Below are positions 8,134 through 16,179 of a DNA stretch of 51,796 nt, one piece after another; position 1 is the first letter of the stretch; the number at the start of each line of letters is the position of its first letter. The stretch lies in the IMG/VR virus record IMGVR_UViG_3300045136_000338, positions 1 to 51,796 of that record; one strand, given 5' to 3'. The translations under genes and the position numbers were made by a program. Below the pieces are notes generated by a model that ran no database searches, was not told the origin of the DNA, and was given only the letters and a program-made list of their open reading frames with translations. This DNA is from a virus.

Positions 8134-8138
8134 GGGCG

Positions 8139-9011
8139 ATGCGCGCCGTCAACTGGACCCGGCACGCCGACACCATGACCCGTCGCGGCATGACCGCGTG
8201 GTGGTTCGCCTCGCACGCGGAGCGCGGTTGTGGCGACCCGCGCGGCGGGAGGTGCGCCTGCACCTGCCCGGATCACGGCTGTGGCACCGATCGGCCGCTG
8301 GTGGCCGGGGAGCCGGTGCGGTGCGGGCGGTGCCGGGACTCCGGCTTTACCCGTCGCCGGGGGTTGCAGGTCGGCGACCCGGACTTCGGCAAAGCAATCC
8401 CCTGCCCGGATTGCAACACCGAAGCGGGCGAGGAGGCGCTGGCCGACCGCGTGCGCCGCGCCCGGATTCCCGACGCACTCTGGGAATGCGGCCAGTGGGA
8501 CCGCATCGACCAGCGGTACGGGCCTGAGCCGAAGCGGGGCGCGCGGGCGTGGGCGCAGGGCGGCTCCCAGCAAAAGCCGTTTCTGGTGCTCATGGGAAAC
8601 ACCGGCACGGGCAAGACCGCCGCGGCGGTGGCCGCTGCCCGCGACCTGCTCGCGGCGGGCGTCTCGGTGCGGTACGTGGAGACGGTGGCGCTCCTCGGCG
8701 AGCTGCGCGCCTGCTACGGCGAGGATGCGGAGCGGAGCGTGGACGCGGTGCTGCTGCCGTATCTGCGGGTGGGGTGCCTGCTCCTGGACGACCTCGGCGC
8801 GGAGAAGCCGACCGAGTGGACGGAGGAACGGCTCACCGACCTCATCAACCAGCGCCTCGTGAATCGGGCGCTCACCATCATCACCACCAATCTCACGCCC
8901 CTGACCGCCCCGCAGACGCGGCTGTGGAGCCGGGTGTTCGGGGACCGGCACGCCTTTATCGTCCCCACCGCCGGACCGGACCGGCGCAGGGAGGTGCTAC
9001 CTCCGCGGTAG
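8139..9011 (+). CDS. DnaC/IstB-like helicase-loader ATPase
   Basis: An AAA+ ATPase with Walker A GNTGTGKT (153-160), Walker B LLLDDLGAEK (about 214-223) and a sensor-like TTN (TIITTNLTP). The N-terminal half has a zinc-finger-like pair (CGRC ~62-65, CPDC ~89-92) as in phage DnaC proteins that recruit the replicative helicase. The first ~50 residues, with extra Cys residues, look poorly conserved, and the real start could be internal. It probably partners the initiator at 490 and loads the host DnaB-type helicase at the iteron origin. No phage helicase of the DnaB family is encoded here. Confidence 0.85.
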   Translation: MRAVNWTRHADTMTRRGMTAWWFASHAERGCGDPRGGRCACTCPDHGCGTDRPLVAGEPVRCGRCRDSGFTRRRGLQVGDPDFGKAIPCPDCNTEAGEEALADRVRRARIPDALWECGQWDRIDQRYGPEPKRGARAWAQGGSQQKPFLVLMGNTGTGKTAAAVAAARDLLAAGVSVRYVETVALLGELRACYGEDAERSVDAVLLPYLRVGCLLLDDLGAEKPTEWTEERLTDLINQRLVNRALTIITTNLTPLTAPQTRLWSRVFGDRHAFIVPTAGPDRRREVLPPR

Positions 9012-9047
9012 GAAGTTCGTCACACAGCTAGAAAGGATGCCCCGCCA

Positions 9048-9329
9048 ATGCCGCCCGTGGACCGCTTGCCAGAACAGGCGAACTACCGTGATGAGGGGTG
9101 TGATCTCAGCCCCACGTGCCTGCGGTGCCCGCTCCCCCTCTGCCGGTACGACCTGCCGCCGAAACGTGCCGGGGCGCTGGTTCGCGTGGCACGGTTGCAG
9201 GCGCTCCTCGCCGAGGGCAAGACGGCGGATGAGGCGGCGGAGATCATGGGCGTCTGCCGTCGCACCATCTTCCGGCTCAAGCAGTACGCCACGATGTACA
9301 GCACCAGTATCCCGCTCCAACTGAGGTGA
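9048..9329 (+). CDS. Small Cys-rich helix-turn-helix protein
   Basis: The 93-residue product joins a cysteine cluster (C18, C24, C27, C32 in DLSPTCLRCPLPLCRYD) to an HTH (about 48-82, ALLAEGKTADEAAEIMG and RRTIFRLKQYA). This pairing of a short zinc-type cluster and a resolvase/sigma-like HTH recurs in phage and bacterial small regulators. It probably binds DNA or tunes transcription. AAAGGA lies 11 nt upstream of the ATG. It sits between the replication and late genes, a position where late regulators are often found. Confidence 0.7.
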   Translation: MPPVDRLPEQANYRDEGCDLSPTCLRCPLPLCRYDLPPKRAGALVRVARLQALLAEGKTADEAAEIMGVCRRTIFRLKQYATMYSTSIPLQLR

Positions 9330-9333
9330 CGCC

Positions 9334-9870
9334 GTGACCACCGAGACGCGCCTGACGATCACCCTCGACCTCACCGACGTGGGCGAGACGCCGCAGACGG
9401 TCGGCTCCTGCCCGGTGTGCGGCGGACCGCTCCGGGCGTGGCGGCAATGGGGCTGCCCGGTCATCCAGTGCGGCAACATCGCCCACCCGCGCCTTCGCGG
9501 TGAGGCCCTGAGCGCAGGAGCAGGCGACGGAGCCGCCGCGACCGCCCCGTCTCAGGACGGCGAGCAACTGCGCCTGAGTGAGTACACGGCTGCACCGCCT
9601 CCACCGACCCCACCAGCAACCGCACCCGCGCCGTCAGCGTCACCCGCGCCCGCATCCGCCTCAGGCGGAAACGTCGTGCGGTTCGGGTTGGTGGAGGCGG
9701 TGCCCATCGAGACGAGCCGGGGCAAGTATTACCAGTCGCTCGCCCGCTGCAAGGCGCACGGGTTCTCGCACTGGTACGCGCGCATCACGGAAGCGGGGCT
9801 GACCCCGTGGCGGCACAAGACCGTGAGCGGGGAGACCTGCACGATGGCCGAACCGCCCGCGCCAGAGTGA
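9334..9870 (+). CDS. Hypothetical protein with N-terminal zinc ribbon and Pro/Ala linker
   Basis: GTG start 4 nt after the previous stop. The N-terminus holds a zinc-ribbon-like set (C26, C29, C41, C46). A Pro/Ala/Ser-rich linker (about residues 85-112) joins it to a C-terminal domain with YYQSLARCKAHGFSHWYARIT. The linker is partly encoded by a 15-bp palindrome (9655-9669) that also occurs in two other genes. No known family. The linker suggests two independently folding parts. Confidence 0.65.
   Translation: MTTETRLTITLDLTDVGETPQTVGSCPVCGGPLRAWRQWGCPVIQCGNIAHPRLRGEALSAGAGDGAAATAPSQDGEQLRLSEYTAAPPPPTPPATAPAPSASPAPASASGGNVVRFGLVEAVPIETSRGKYYQSLARCKAHGFSHWYARITEAGLTPWRHKTVSGETCTMAEPPAPE
9655..9669. 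repeat. Dispersed 15-bp palindrome, copy in the linker of the zinc-ribbon gene
   Basis: TCCGCCTCAGGCGGA, self-complementary apart from the central base. Identical copies lie at 3780-3794 (helicase gene) and 42760-42774 (papain-like gene). Each is read as Ser-Ala-Ser-Gly-Gly in the same frame. Confidence 0.7.
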
Positions 9871-9921
9871 CGGATGATGTTCCACATCGGGGCAACACGC
9901 ATCACAAGAGGAGCACCGACC

Positions 9922-10283
9922 ATGCCATCCGATACCCGCGACCTCTTCACGGCGTTCACAGAGGACTATGTGGATGTCGGGGAAGCGGGCCGCATCCTCG
10001 GCATCCACCACCACAGCGTGCGCCGCCTCATCAAGCAGGGCCGCATCGCTGCCCGCCGGTTCGCCGGCAGGTGGCTGATTGACCGGGCGCGGGTGCTCGC
10101 GCTTAAAGAGTCAGGGTATGACGGCGTGCCGGGCCGTCATGTGGCGATGCGGCGGCTGCGGGTCTCGGCGAACAGTGGGCAGAGCGGATCGCGAATCGCA
10201 AGGCCATCCGCAATGACCTCCTGCGCCGAATGTTGCGCGTGCGTCGAGCAGTCCGACGCGCGGCGCAGGGAGGTGTGGGGTGA
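9922..10283 (+). CDS. Excisionase/MerR-type HTH protein with apparent frameshift
   Basis: ATG 9922 follows AAGAGGAG. The product begins with an HTH of the excisionase/MerR class (DVGEAGRILGIHHHSVRRLIKQGRI and a following wing). After about 10122 the initial frame becomes Arg/Pro/Cys-rich nonsense running to 10461 across the next gene. The -1 frame instead reads GLGEQWAERIANRKAIRNDL and stops at TGA 10281-10283, where it overlaps a GTG start by GTGA, like its neighbours. Reading through therefore needs one -1 step between about 10122 and 10150. It could be a sequencing deletion, a real mutation or recoding; I see no classic slippery heptamer. Coordinates give the restored gene. Confidence 0.6.
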
Positions 10284-10513
10284 GGTTGCGCGAGGCGGTG
10301 ATCGACATCCTCACGAGCGGCCACGTGTACGGCCACGATGGGCGTCTGACCTTTACGCGCCTGCACAGCAAGCTCGCCGGCCACCCGGACCGCCCGCGCC
10401 TCGTGCTTGCCCTCCTCGACCTCATCCGCGACCGCGAGGTGCTCGTTGCCGAGCGGTGTGACGGGCACACCCTCGGCGAGCCGGTCCAGGTGCTCATCGC
10501 CCCACCCACGTGA
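10280..10513 (+). CDS. Small hypothetical protein, possible winged helix
   Basis: GTG start overlapping the restored upstream stop by GTGA. The 77-residue product has a helix-rich pattern (LREAVIDILTSG, FTRLHSKLAGHPDRPRLVLALLDLIRDREV) compatible with a small winged-helix domain. No firm family assignment. Confidence 0.6.
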   Translation: MRLREAVIDILTSGHVYGHDGRLTFTRLHSKLAGHPDRPRLVLALLDLIRDREVLVAERCDGHTLGEPVQVLIAPPT

Positions 10514-10524
10514 AAGGAGCAGTC

Positions 10525-10704
10525 ATGACCCCCGCCGAACAATTGGCAGACCTGCGCCGCCAAGGGACGGAGTTCCGGCGAGCGGGCTACGACGGGCACA
10601 ACCGTAAGCCGCATGCCGTCTCGATGCGCGACCTCAGGAGACGGCGGTGGCGCCGGCGCTGGAACCGCATCCTCGGCGCGCTCGTGCGCGGCTGGCTGAC
10701 GTGA
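10525..10704 (+). CDS. Small basic hypothetical protein (59 aa)
   Basis: ATG preceded by AAAGGAG at 6 nt. The C-terminal half is strongly basic (RDLRRRRWRRRWNRILGALV) and amphipathic, so it could bind nucleic acid or membrane. No family recognised. It lies in the run of small early genes. Confidence 0.5.
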   Translation: MTPAEQLADLRRQGTEFRRAGYDGHNRKPHAVSMRDLRRRRWRRRWNRILGALVRGWLT

Positions 10705-10759
10705 ACGCTGTCAGTTGATGCGCCAGAAACGAAGCGTCATACCCCATAATGGTGAGGAT

Positions 10760-11443
10760 ATGGACAAGACAGCACTCGCGGCCGTTCCCCTCTCGCCGGA
10801 CCTCTACGACGCGCACTACTACGGCCACGAGCCGCCCTACACCGCGAACTATCGGTTTTACGGCCAGCCGCACTGGTCGAAGCCGCTCGCTGCGTGGCTC
10901 GTGGCGCAGACGACCGGCCCCTGGCTCGACGTGGGCGCGGCGTTCGGCTATCTGACCCGCGACCTTGCGGCGCTCACTGAGGACCCAGAGCGCGCCTGGG
11001 CCGCCGAGTGGAGCGCCTACGCGGTGAAGCGCGCCGTCACCGACCGCATGGTGCAGGCCGATGCGCGCGAGTTGCACCAGCACTTCACGCCGGGCACGTT
11101 CGGCACCGTCACGAGCATGGACCTGCTCGAACACCTGGAGCCGGCGGACACCGAGCGCGTGATTGATGAGATCGCGGCGCTGCTCGTGCCGGGTGGGTGG
11201 AGCGTCAACCTCGTGGGCTGGCACAACCCCACGCATGACCTGGCCGCGCACATGAGCGACCCCACCCACCGCAACCATGAGCCGATCCGCTGGTATCTGC
11301 GGGCGTTCTGGGCACGCGGGTTCACGCTGGACCGCCCCCGCACCCGTGATCTGAACCTGCATCCGGTGTGGGCGGAGAGCGATTGGCGCGGGCGATGGAT
11401 CGTTATGCAGAAGCCGGAGGACGGAGAAGGGGTGCGGGCATGA
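10760..11443 (+). CDS. Class I SAM-dependent methyltransferase
   Basis: A Rossmann-type methyltransferase with motif I WLDVGAAFGYLTRDL (about 55-69), an acidic strand after it, TSMDLLEHL (118-126) and LLVPGGW. This is the Methyltransf_23/UbiE-like arrangement for small-molecule or glycan substrates. There is no DPPY/NPPF motif of an adenine-N6 DNA methyltransferase. A glycosyltransferase follows at 12035, so surface-glycan or modified-base decoration is possible. ATG 10760 lies very close to GGTGAGG; an alternative in-frame TTG start at 10715 would add 15 residues. It overlaps the next gene by ATGA. Confidence 0.8.
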   Translation: MDKTALAAVPLSPDLYDAHYYGHEPPYTANYRFYGQPHWSKPLAAWLVAQTTGPWLDVGAAFGYLTRDLAALTEDPERAWAAEWSAYAVKRAVTDRMVQADARELHQHFTPGTFGTVTSMDLLEHLEPADTERVIDEIAALLVPGGWSVNLVGWHNPTHDLAAHMSDPTHRNHEPIRWYLRAFWARGFTLDRPRTRDLNLHPVWAESDWRGRWIVMQKPEDGEGVRA

Positions 11444-11649
11444 AGGCGCTGCGCTGGCGGATCGGGTGCGGGTGCCGGGCGGATGTCCGGGGGAAGGAGA
11501 CGAGCCTGTTCGCGTGCGGCCGGCACCCGCCGGACGACGCCAATGACATCGCCGCCTGTTTGCGGCTGTTTGAGGTGCTAGCGGCGCTCGCGGGCGTGCC
11601 GGAACCCGCCGCCGCACCCTACGCCGGCGGTGTGTTGTGCGTGAATTGA
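11440..11649 (+). CDS. Small hypothetical protein with Cys cluster
   Basis: Coupled to the methyltransferase by ATGA. The 69-residue product has cysteines near the N-terminus (CGCRADV...FACGRH) followed by an alpha-helical Ala/Leu-rich part. It could bind zinc. No family recognised. A 55-bp hairpin repeat begins 1 nt after its stop. Confidence 0.55.
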   Translation: MKALRWRIGCGCRADVRGKETSLFACGRHPPDDANDIAACLRLFEVLAALAGVPEPAAAPYAGGVLCVN

Positions 11650-11650
11650 G

Positions 11651-11705
11651 ATAGTCTACGAGCGGGTGTAAGTGTTGAAATGCAACGCTTACCATCGCAC
11701 ATGGA
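11651..11705 (+). repeat. 55-bp hairpin repeat, copy 1
   Basis: Intergenic element with stem arms GTAAGTGTTG and CAACGCTTAC around an AAATG loop, preceded by ATAGTCTACGAGC and followed by CATCGCACATGGA. About 47 of 55 positions match the copy at 36288-36342. A 32-bp right half recurs at 19456-19487. No T-run follows, so it is not a standard intrinsic terminator. Confidence 0.8.
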
Positions 11706-11713
11706 AGGTTCAC

Positions 11714-11911
11714 ATGAAGCGGTCAGGACGGCGGGGATTCCTCAAGATGCTGGGCCTTGCACCGGCAGCGATGGCGGTGCCAGATGTGGAGCGTGCAGAC
11801 ACAGAGCTGCCTGCACCGCCGGCCGATATGTTGCCGCCCGCGCCCCCAAACGCGCCGGCACCAGAACCGGTACGGCTGTCGCACATCAAGTCCTTTATGA
11901 CCTACGTATGA
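11714..11911 (+). CDS. Small protein with twin-arginine-like N-terminus
   Basis: The N-terminus RSGRRGFLKMLGLAPAAMAV resembles a Tat signal (RR-x-F-L-K followed by a hydrophobic stretch), then a Pro/Ala-rich segment and a short tail. At 65 residues it is little more than the signal and linker. Similar RRGFLK mini-proteins occur in some phages, but I know of no assigned function. It starts directly after the hairpin repeat and its stop overlaps a tiny coupled frame (11908-11952, 14 aa). Confidence 0.5.
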   Translation: MKRSGRRGFLKMLGLAPAAMAVPDVERADTELPAPPADMLPPAPPNAPAPEPVRLSHIKSFMTYV

Positions 11912-11951
11912 CCTACGGCCCGATCTCTTGGCATGATGATGAGGTGCCGTG

Positions 11952-12035
11952 ATGCTGGTGTTGCACCTGCTGACGGTGCTGGTGATAGTGGCACTTTACG
12001 TCTACACGTGCGTGCGTCTCCTGGGGGTGGTGTGA
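11952..12035 (+). CDS. 27-aa single-pass membrane peptide
   Basis: TGATG-coupled at both ends: the ATG overlaps the stop of the 14-codon frame starting at 11908, and its stop overlaps the glycosyltransferase ATG. The product MLVLHLLTVLVIVALYVYTC is almost wholly hydrophobic, a predicted membrane helix. It may be a translational-coupling leader or a membrane anchor for the glycosyltransferase. The short length makes it uncertain. Confidence 0.4.
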   Translation: MLVLHLLTVLVIVALYVYTCVRLLGVV

Positions 12036-13288
12036 TGCGGGTGCTGCTGCTGGGGGACGGGATACGGCTGACGACGGGCTTCGCTCAGGTGTTGCGGCCG
12101 ATTGCTCTTGAGATGGTACGGCGGGGGTGGGCGGTGAGCCAGATGGCGGGGTTCGATACGGCCCCGTTCTGTGACTCGCGCCCGTACCAGGACCTCGGCG
12201 TCCGCCCCTACTTCCCCGCGGGCGCGGACATCATGGGGATGCGGCTGCTGGGACAGGTGCTCGAAGATGCGCGACCCGATTGCATCCTCATCGTTTGCGA
12301 CCCCGGCTCGGCCCACGGCTGGCTCGCGGTGCTCGCGCAAATCGGGCAGGCGCACATCCCCACGGTCCTCTACGCCCCCGTCGAAGGCGCGCCCATTGGA
12401 CCGATGCTTGCCGCCCCCTTCCGCCTCGCCACCCGTGCCTTCACCCCCACCGCCTGGGCCGCCCGTGTGCTGGCCGCCGAACACGGCCTCATCATCCCCC
12501 ACGTGCCCCACGGCGTTGATACCACCGTCTTCCGCCCCCTGGACCCGGAGGAGCGGGCCGCCGTCCGCGAGGAGATGGGCTGGGCCGGCAAGTACGTCGT
12601 GGCATACGTCGCCCGCAACATCGAGCGCAAGGCCCACGACCGCCTCATCAAAGCCGTCGCCATGCTCCACCGACAGGGCATGACCGACCTCCATCTCTAC
12701 CTCCACTGCAAGCCCAACGACCTCCTCCCCCCGCGCGGCTTCGACCTTGCGGGCATCGCGCGCTGGGCAGGTGTGGCCGCCCACGTCCAGTTCGCGGTGC
12801 AGGACCACGCAACGCAGGGCGAGCCGTCCGCCACCTTCGCGCAGAAGCTCGCGGCCGCCGACCTCTACGTCTCCCCGTCGAAGGTCGAGGGCTTCGGTCT
12901 GCCGCTGCTTGAGGCCCTGGCCTGCGGGCTGCCGGTGTGCATCCCCGCCGATGGGGGCAACCAGGAGGAAGTCACCGGACCCCTCGGTATCCGCATCCCC
13001 GTGGCGGACTGGGACACGTGGTTTACGGGCGCGCAGCTCGCATGCGTGGCCCCGGAAGCGATCGCGGGCACCATCGACATCCTCCGTACCAAGCGCGACC
13101 CGGCCCAGCTCGCGGCGCATGCGGCGAAAGGGCCGGCATGGGCAGCGCAGTTCTCGTGGGAGCACATGGCGAACACGATGGCCGATGCTGTTGCAGAGGC
13201 TGTTGATACAATACGGAGCAACAAGCCGTCAGACCGGGGCACAGCAGAGATGCCGGTCGAGGTCGCGGCGGCGGATGTGGCGGGGTAG
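12035..13288 (+). CDS. GT-B glycosyltransferase (GT4-like)
   Basis: A 417-residue two-domain GT-B enzyme. The donor-binding half has YVARNIERKAHDRLI (~190-204), the hallmark EGFGLPLLEALACGLPV (~287-303) and a downstream acidic/Gly segment. The N-terminal MRVLLLGDGIRLTTGFAQV matches the start of GT4 proteins. It transfers a sugar from an activated donor. Possible targets are a modified base in phage DNA, a virion protein or host surface glycan. The methyltransferase nearby and the DNA-modification genes at 5.7-8.1 kb make decoration of DNA or glycan the main options. An extended in-frame start near 11933 is less likely than the TGATG-coupled ATG. Confidence 0.87.
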   Translation: MRVLLLGDGIRLTTGFAQVLRPIALEMVRRGWAVSQMAGFDTAPFCDSRPYQDLGVRPYFPAGADIMGMRLLGQVLEDARPDCILIVCDPGSAHGWLAVLAQIGQAHIPTVLYAPVEGAPIGPMLAAPFRLATRAFTPTAWAARVLAAEHGLIIPHVPHGVDTTVFRPLDPEERAAVREEMGWAGKYVVAYVARNIERKAHDRLIKAVAMLHRQGMTDLHLYLHCKPNDLLPPRGFDLAGIARWAGVAAHVQFAVQDHATQGEPSATFAQKLAAADLYVSPSKVEGFGLPLLEALACGLPVCIPADGGNQEEVTGPLGIRIPVADWDTWFTGAQLACVAPEAIAGTIDILRTKRDPAQLAAHAAKGPAWAAQFSWEHMANTMADAVAEAVDTIRSNKPSDRGTAEMPVEVAAADVAG

Positions 13289-13297
13289 GGCGAGCCG

Positions 13298-13486
13298 ATG
13301 GGCCGCGTTGCTGAGCAGGACGGACCGTGGGAGGTCTGCCGGGTGCGGTGCTGGTGGTGCGGGCATCGGTACGTGTCCGTGCATCCGGTGCCGATGGGCC
13401 GCGAATCGTGGGCGTGCTCGCGCTGCGGCTTGATGACGGCCGTGTGTGAGGAGCATGAGCGGCACGACGCGGAACTGGTGGGATAG
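13298..13486 (+). CDS. Small zinc-ribbon protein
   Basis: The 62-residue product has CWWC and CSRC pairs spaced as in a zinc ribbon (VRCWWCGHRYVSV...WACSRCGLMTAVC). It lies just ahead of the terminase genes, where small DNA-binding or nuclease-accessory proteins are common. No specific family. Confidence 0.65.
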   Translation: MGRVAEQDGPWEVCRVRCWWCGHRYVSVHPVPMGRESWACSRCGLMTAVCEEHERHDAELVG

Positions 13487-13500
13487 GCGGTTGGCGCAAG

Positions 13501-14232
13501 ATGGCCCAGAATACTGAGCTTTCCAGGGTGCAACTCCAGGCTGCACTGGCCGTCGCCAAGGATGACGAGTCAGACGAGGCCATTGCTCAGCGGTTGGGAC
13601 TTGGCCGCAGGACCCTCACGCGCTGGAAGAATCTGCCCGCGTTCCAGGCGAAGGTCCACGAGCACCGCGAGGCGTGGGCGGCGGAGATCAAGCGCCGCGG
13701 CATCGCCGAGAAGCAGAACCGCATCGACGCGATGGTCAACCGCCACCGCCTGCTCGAACAGGTGATTGAGGAGCGCGCCCAGGACCCGCTCATGCAGAAC
13801 GTCGCCGGCGGCAAGACCGGGTTGCTGGTGGCAACGCCCATGCTGGTGAAGGTGTACGAGTCCCGGCCCGTGGTGGACCTGGAATACGTGGAGGATGAGG
13901 AGGGCGGGCGCTTCGACCGGGACGTGCTGAACGACCGGGACTACCTCGACTCCGTGAAGCGCAGCGTCGTCGAGTACGAGTACGCGCTGGACACGGGCCT
14001 GCTCAAAGAGTTGCGGGAATTGGAGAAGCAGGCGGCAATCGAGTTGGGGCAGTGGGACCAGAAGGCGGCCGGCAGCGACGGGCCGAACGTGGAAATCACG
14101 ATCACGCAGGTAGTGGTGCAGCCGCGCCTCACCGCCCGCGACGACGTGCCCGAGCTGGATGCGCCGGCCACATCGCCCCCGGCCACGGATGACCCGTACA
14201 TCATCGATCTTGACGCGGGGGTCGTGGAGTGA
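13501..14232 (+). CDS. Terminase small subunit-like DNA-binding protein
   Basis: Residues ~10-50 form an HTH (AIAQRLGLGRRTLTRWKN...) like phBC6A51-type terminase small subunits. A helical region (~55-100) follows, then a long C-terminal part with an acidic Pro-rich tail. It overlaps the large subunit by GTGA, the usual gene order. It should recognise the packaging site and recruit the motor. Identity rests on the HTH plus position. Confidence 0.75.
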   Translation: MAQNTELSRVQLQAALAVAKDDESDEAIAQRLGLGRRTLTRWKNLPAFQAKVHEHREAWAAEIKRRGIAEKQNRIDAMVNRHRLLEQVIEERAQDPLMQNVAGGKTGLLVATPMLVKVYESRPVVDLEYVEDEEGGRFDRDVLNDRDYLDSVKRSVVEYEYALDTGLLKELRELEKQAAIELGQWDQKAAGSDGPNVEITITQVVVQPRLTARDDVPELDAPATSPPATDDPYIIDLDAGVVE

Positions 14233-15632
14233 GCGCTGCCCCAGCCAAGGATCTGGTGACGATCGAGCCGCTGCCCGGCAACCCGCCGCAGGGGCGGATG
14301 GTGCTCAACTTCCATCCCGGCCAGTGGCAGGCGTGGAACTCCACCCGCCGCTTTGTGTTCATCATCTCCGGCACACAGGGCGGCAAGACCTCCTTCGGCC
14401 CGCACTGGCTCTACCGTGAAATCAAGCAGCGCGGCGCCGGTGACTACCTCGGCGTGACCGCCACCTACCCCCTGCTCAAGCTCAAGATGCTGCCGGAATT
14501 CCTCAAGCTCTTCCGTGACCGGATGCGCCTGGGCGAGTGGCTGGCCGCCGACCGCGTATTCCAGTTCAGCGAGGCGGGCGAGGTCCGGTCATTCGGACGC
14601 AGGCAGGAGGAACCCACCCGCGTCATCTTCGGCTCGGCCGCCAACCCCGAATCGCTCGAATCGGCCACGGCAAAGGGGGCGTGGATTGACGAGTGCGGGC
14701 AGGACCAGTTTGGGGTGGAGGCGTGGGACGCAATCATTCGCCGCCTCTCCATCCACCTCGGCCGCGTGCTGGGCACCACCACGCCTTACAACCTCGGCTG
14801 GGTCAAGCAGCAGCTTCACGACCGCTGGAAGGCGGGCGATCAGGACATCGAGATCGTGCAGTTCGACTCCATCGCCAACCCGCGCTTCCCCCGTGAGGAG
14901 TACGAGCGGGCACGGGCGACGCTGCCGGACTGGAAGTTCCGCATGTTCTACCGGGGTCAGTTCGAGCGGCCGCCCGGTCTCATCTATGCCGACTTCATCG
15001 ATGCCTACCGCGAGGACGGCGGCCACAAGGTCCACCCATTCGATGTGCCCCCGGAGTGGCCGCGCTACGTCGGCCTTGACTTTGGCGCGGTCAACACGGC
15101 GCTGGTCTGGATTGCCCACGACCCGCGCGCCCTGGTGAGCTACGTCTACCGGGAGAGCCTGACCGGGGGCAAGAGCACCGCCGAGCACGCCGCCGATGCG
15201 CTCGCCGTGGCCGCGGGCACGAACGTGGTGCGGTGGATGGGCGGGGCGAAGTCGGAGAGCCAGCAGCGCATGGACTGGAACGCGGCCGGGGTGAAGGTGC
15301 GGGAGCCGGAGGTCTATGACGTGGAGGCGGGCATTGACCGTGTGATCGCCCTGTGGAAGACCTTCCGGCTGTACGTGTTCGACACCTGCACGGGGTTGCT
15401 CGATGAACTCGGCTCCTATGCGCGCGAGCTGGACGAGCGCAACGAGCCGACGGAGAAGATCAAGCACAAGGAGCGGTATCACCGCCTGGACGCCCTGCGC
15501 TACATCGCGCCCGTGCTGGGCAAGCGCCGCACCGCCGACGTGTTCGGGGATGAGGAGCCGGATACCAACCGCGCCCGCCCGCAGGAGCGCGCGACCACGC
15601 ACATGGGTGCGGCACGGAGGACGGTGTTCTAA
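14229..15632 (+). CDS. Terminase large subunit
   Basis: The ATPase has Walker A SGTQGGKTS (about 45-53) and Walker B GAWIDECGQ (about 151-159). The C-terminal nuclease (RNase H fold) begins with RYVGLDFGAVNTALVW near residue 278, whose Asp is the expected metal ligand, and further acidic residues follow (FDTCTGLLDELGSY). Length (467) is normal for the family. The product powers DNA packaging and cuts the concatemer. The GTG start overlaps the small subunit and the stop overlaps the next ATG (TAATG). Confidence 0.93.
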   Translation: MSAAPAKDLVTIEPLPGNPPQGRMVLNFHPGQWQAWNSTRRFVFIISGTQGGKTSFGPHWLYREIKQRGAGDYLGVTATYPLLKLKMLPEFLKLFRDRMRLGEWLAADRVFQFSEAGEVRSFGRRQEEPTRVIFGSAANPESLESATAKGAWIDECGQDQFGVEAWDAIIRRLSIHLGRVLGTTTPYNLGWVKQQLHDRWKAGDQDIEIVQFDSIANPRFPREEYERARATLPDWKFRMFYRGQFERPPGLIYADFIDAYREDGGHKVHPFDVPPEWPRYVGLDFGAVNTALVWIAHDPRALVSYVYRESLTGGKSTAEHAADALAVAAGTNVVRWMGGAKSESQQRMDWNAAGVKVREPEVYDVEAGIDRVIALWKTFRLYVFDTCTGLLDELGSYARELDERNEPTEKIKHKERYHRLDALRYIAPVLGKRRTADVFGDEEPDTNRARPQERATTHMGAARRTVF

Positions 15633-15934
15633 TGATGGATGCCACAGAGCAGATGGAGCGTCTGCGCGTGATTGCGGATTACGCCCGTGCTCGCGCGACG
15701 GCGTTGAACGAATGCCCCGATCACCCCACAGACTGCTATCTCGCTTGTGCCCATCTTGGTGATCAGAACGTCCGCATCTTCCGTGACGCGGACGGCTGGC
15801 TGATTGTTGCGTGGGACGGCAAAGACGCGGCGGGGCATCACGACCCGTTCAGGAGTTGGGGCACGCGGGATACAGTGCTCGCACTGCAAGAGTTCGGTCG
15901 GTGGGCCGAAGAAATGCGGGGGATGGAGTTCTGA
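15632..15934 (+). CDS. Hypothetical protein (100 aa)
   Basis: TAATG-coupled to the terminase and TGATG-coupled to the next gene. The product is mixed alpha/beta with one beta hairpin-like core (NVRIFRDADGWLIVAWDGK) and a C-terminal helix. No known family. Its insertion between terminase and portal resembles a small cargo gene. Confidence 0.6.
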   Translation: MMDATEQMERLRVIADYARARATALNECPDHPTDCYLACAHLGDQNVRIFRDADGWLIVAWDGKDAAGHHDPFRSWGTRDTVLALQEFGRWAEEMRGMEF

Positions 15935-16176
15935 TGGATGAGGACGTGTGCCCTCGGTGTCAGTGCTGCTCCCAAACGTGGGCGGACTGCTGGCAATGCT
16001 TCGGAGAAGGTGGCTGGGCGCCTGCCGATGCCGACCCCATCGCCTATGCCGCTGACGAGTGGGAAACCTGCGAGGTGTGCGACGGTGAGGGTGGCTATGC
16101 GGTGTGCTTCGGTTCCTGCTCCTGGGATGAAGTGAAACAGGACTACACCCATCGCGTCGCCTTTGTGGGAGGCTAA
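15934..16176 (+). CDS. Small DnaJ-type zinc-finger-like protein
   Basis: Two CxxC-rich blocks (CPRCQCC...CWQCFGEGGW and CEVCDGEGGYAVC) resemble the CxxCxGxG zinc repeats of DnaJ. The CEVCDGEG block also occurs in the minus-strand protein at 19703-20467. It probably binds zinc; the partner is unknown. It is coupled to the preceding gene and ends 3 nt before the portal gene. Confidence 0.6.
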   Translation: MDEDVCPRCQCCSQTWADCWQCFGEGGWAPADADPIAYAADEWETCEVCDGEGGYAVCFGSCSWDEVKQDYTHRVAFVGG

Positions 16177-16179
16177 CCG

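Noticed and set aside
9874-9921. Upstream in-frame start for the HTH gene
   Set aside because: ATG 9922 has a clear AAGAGGAG; the extension is unlike the family N-terminus.
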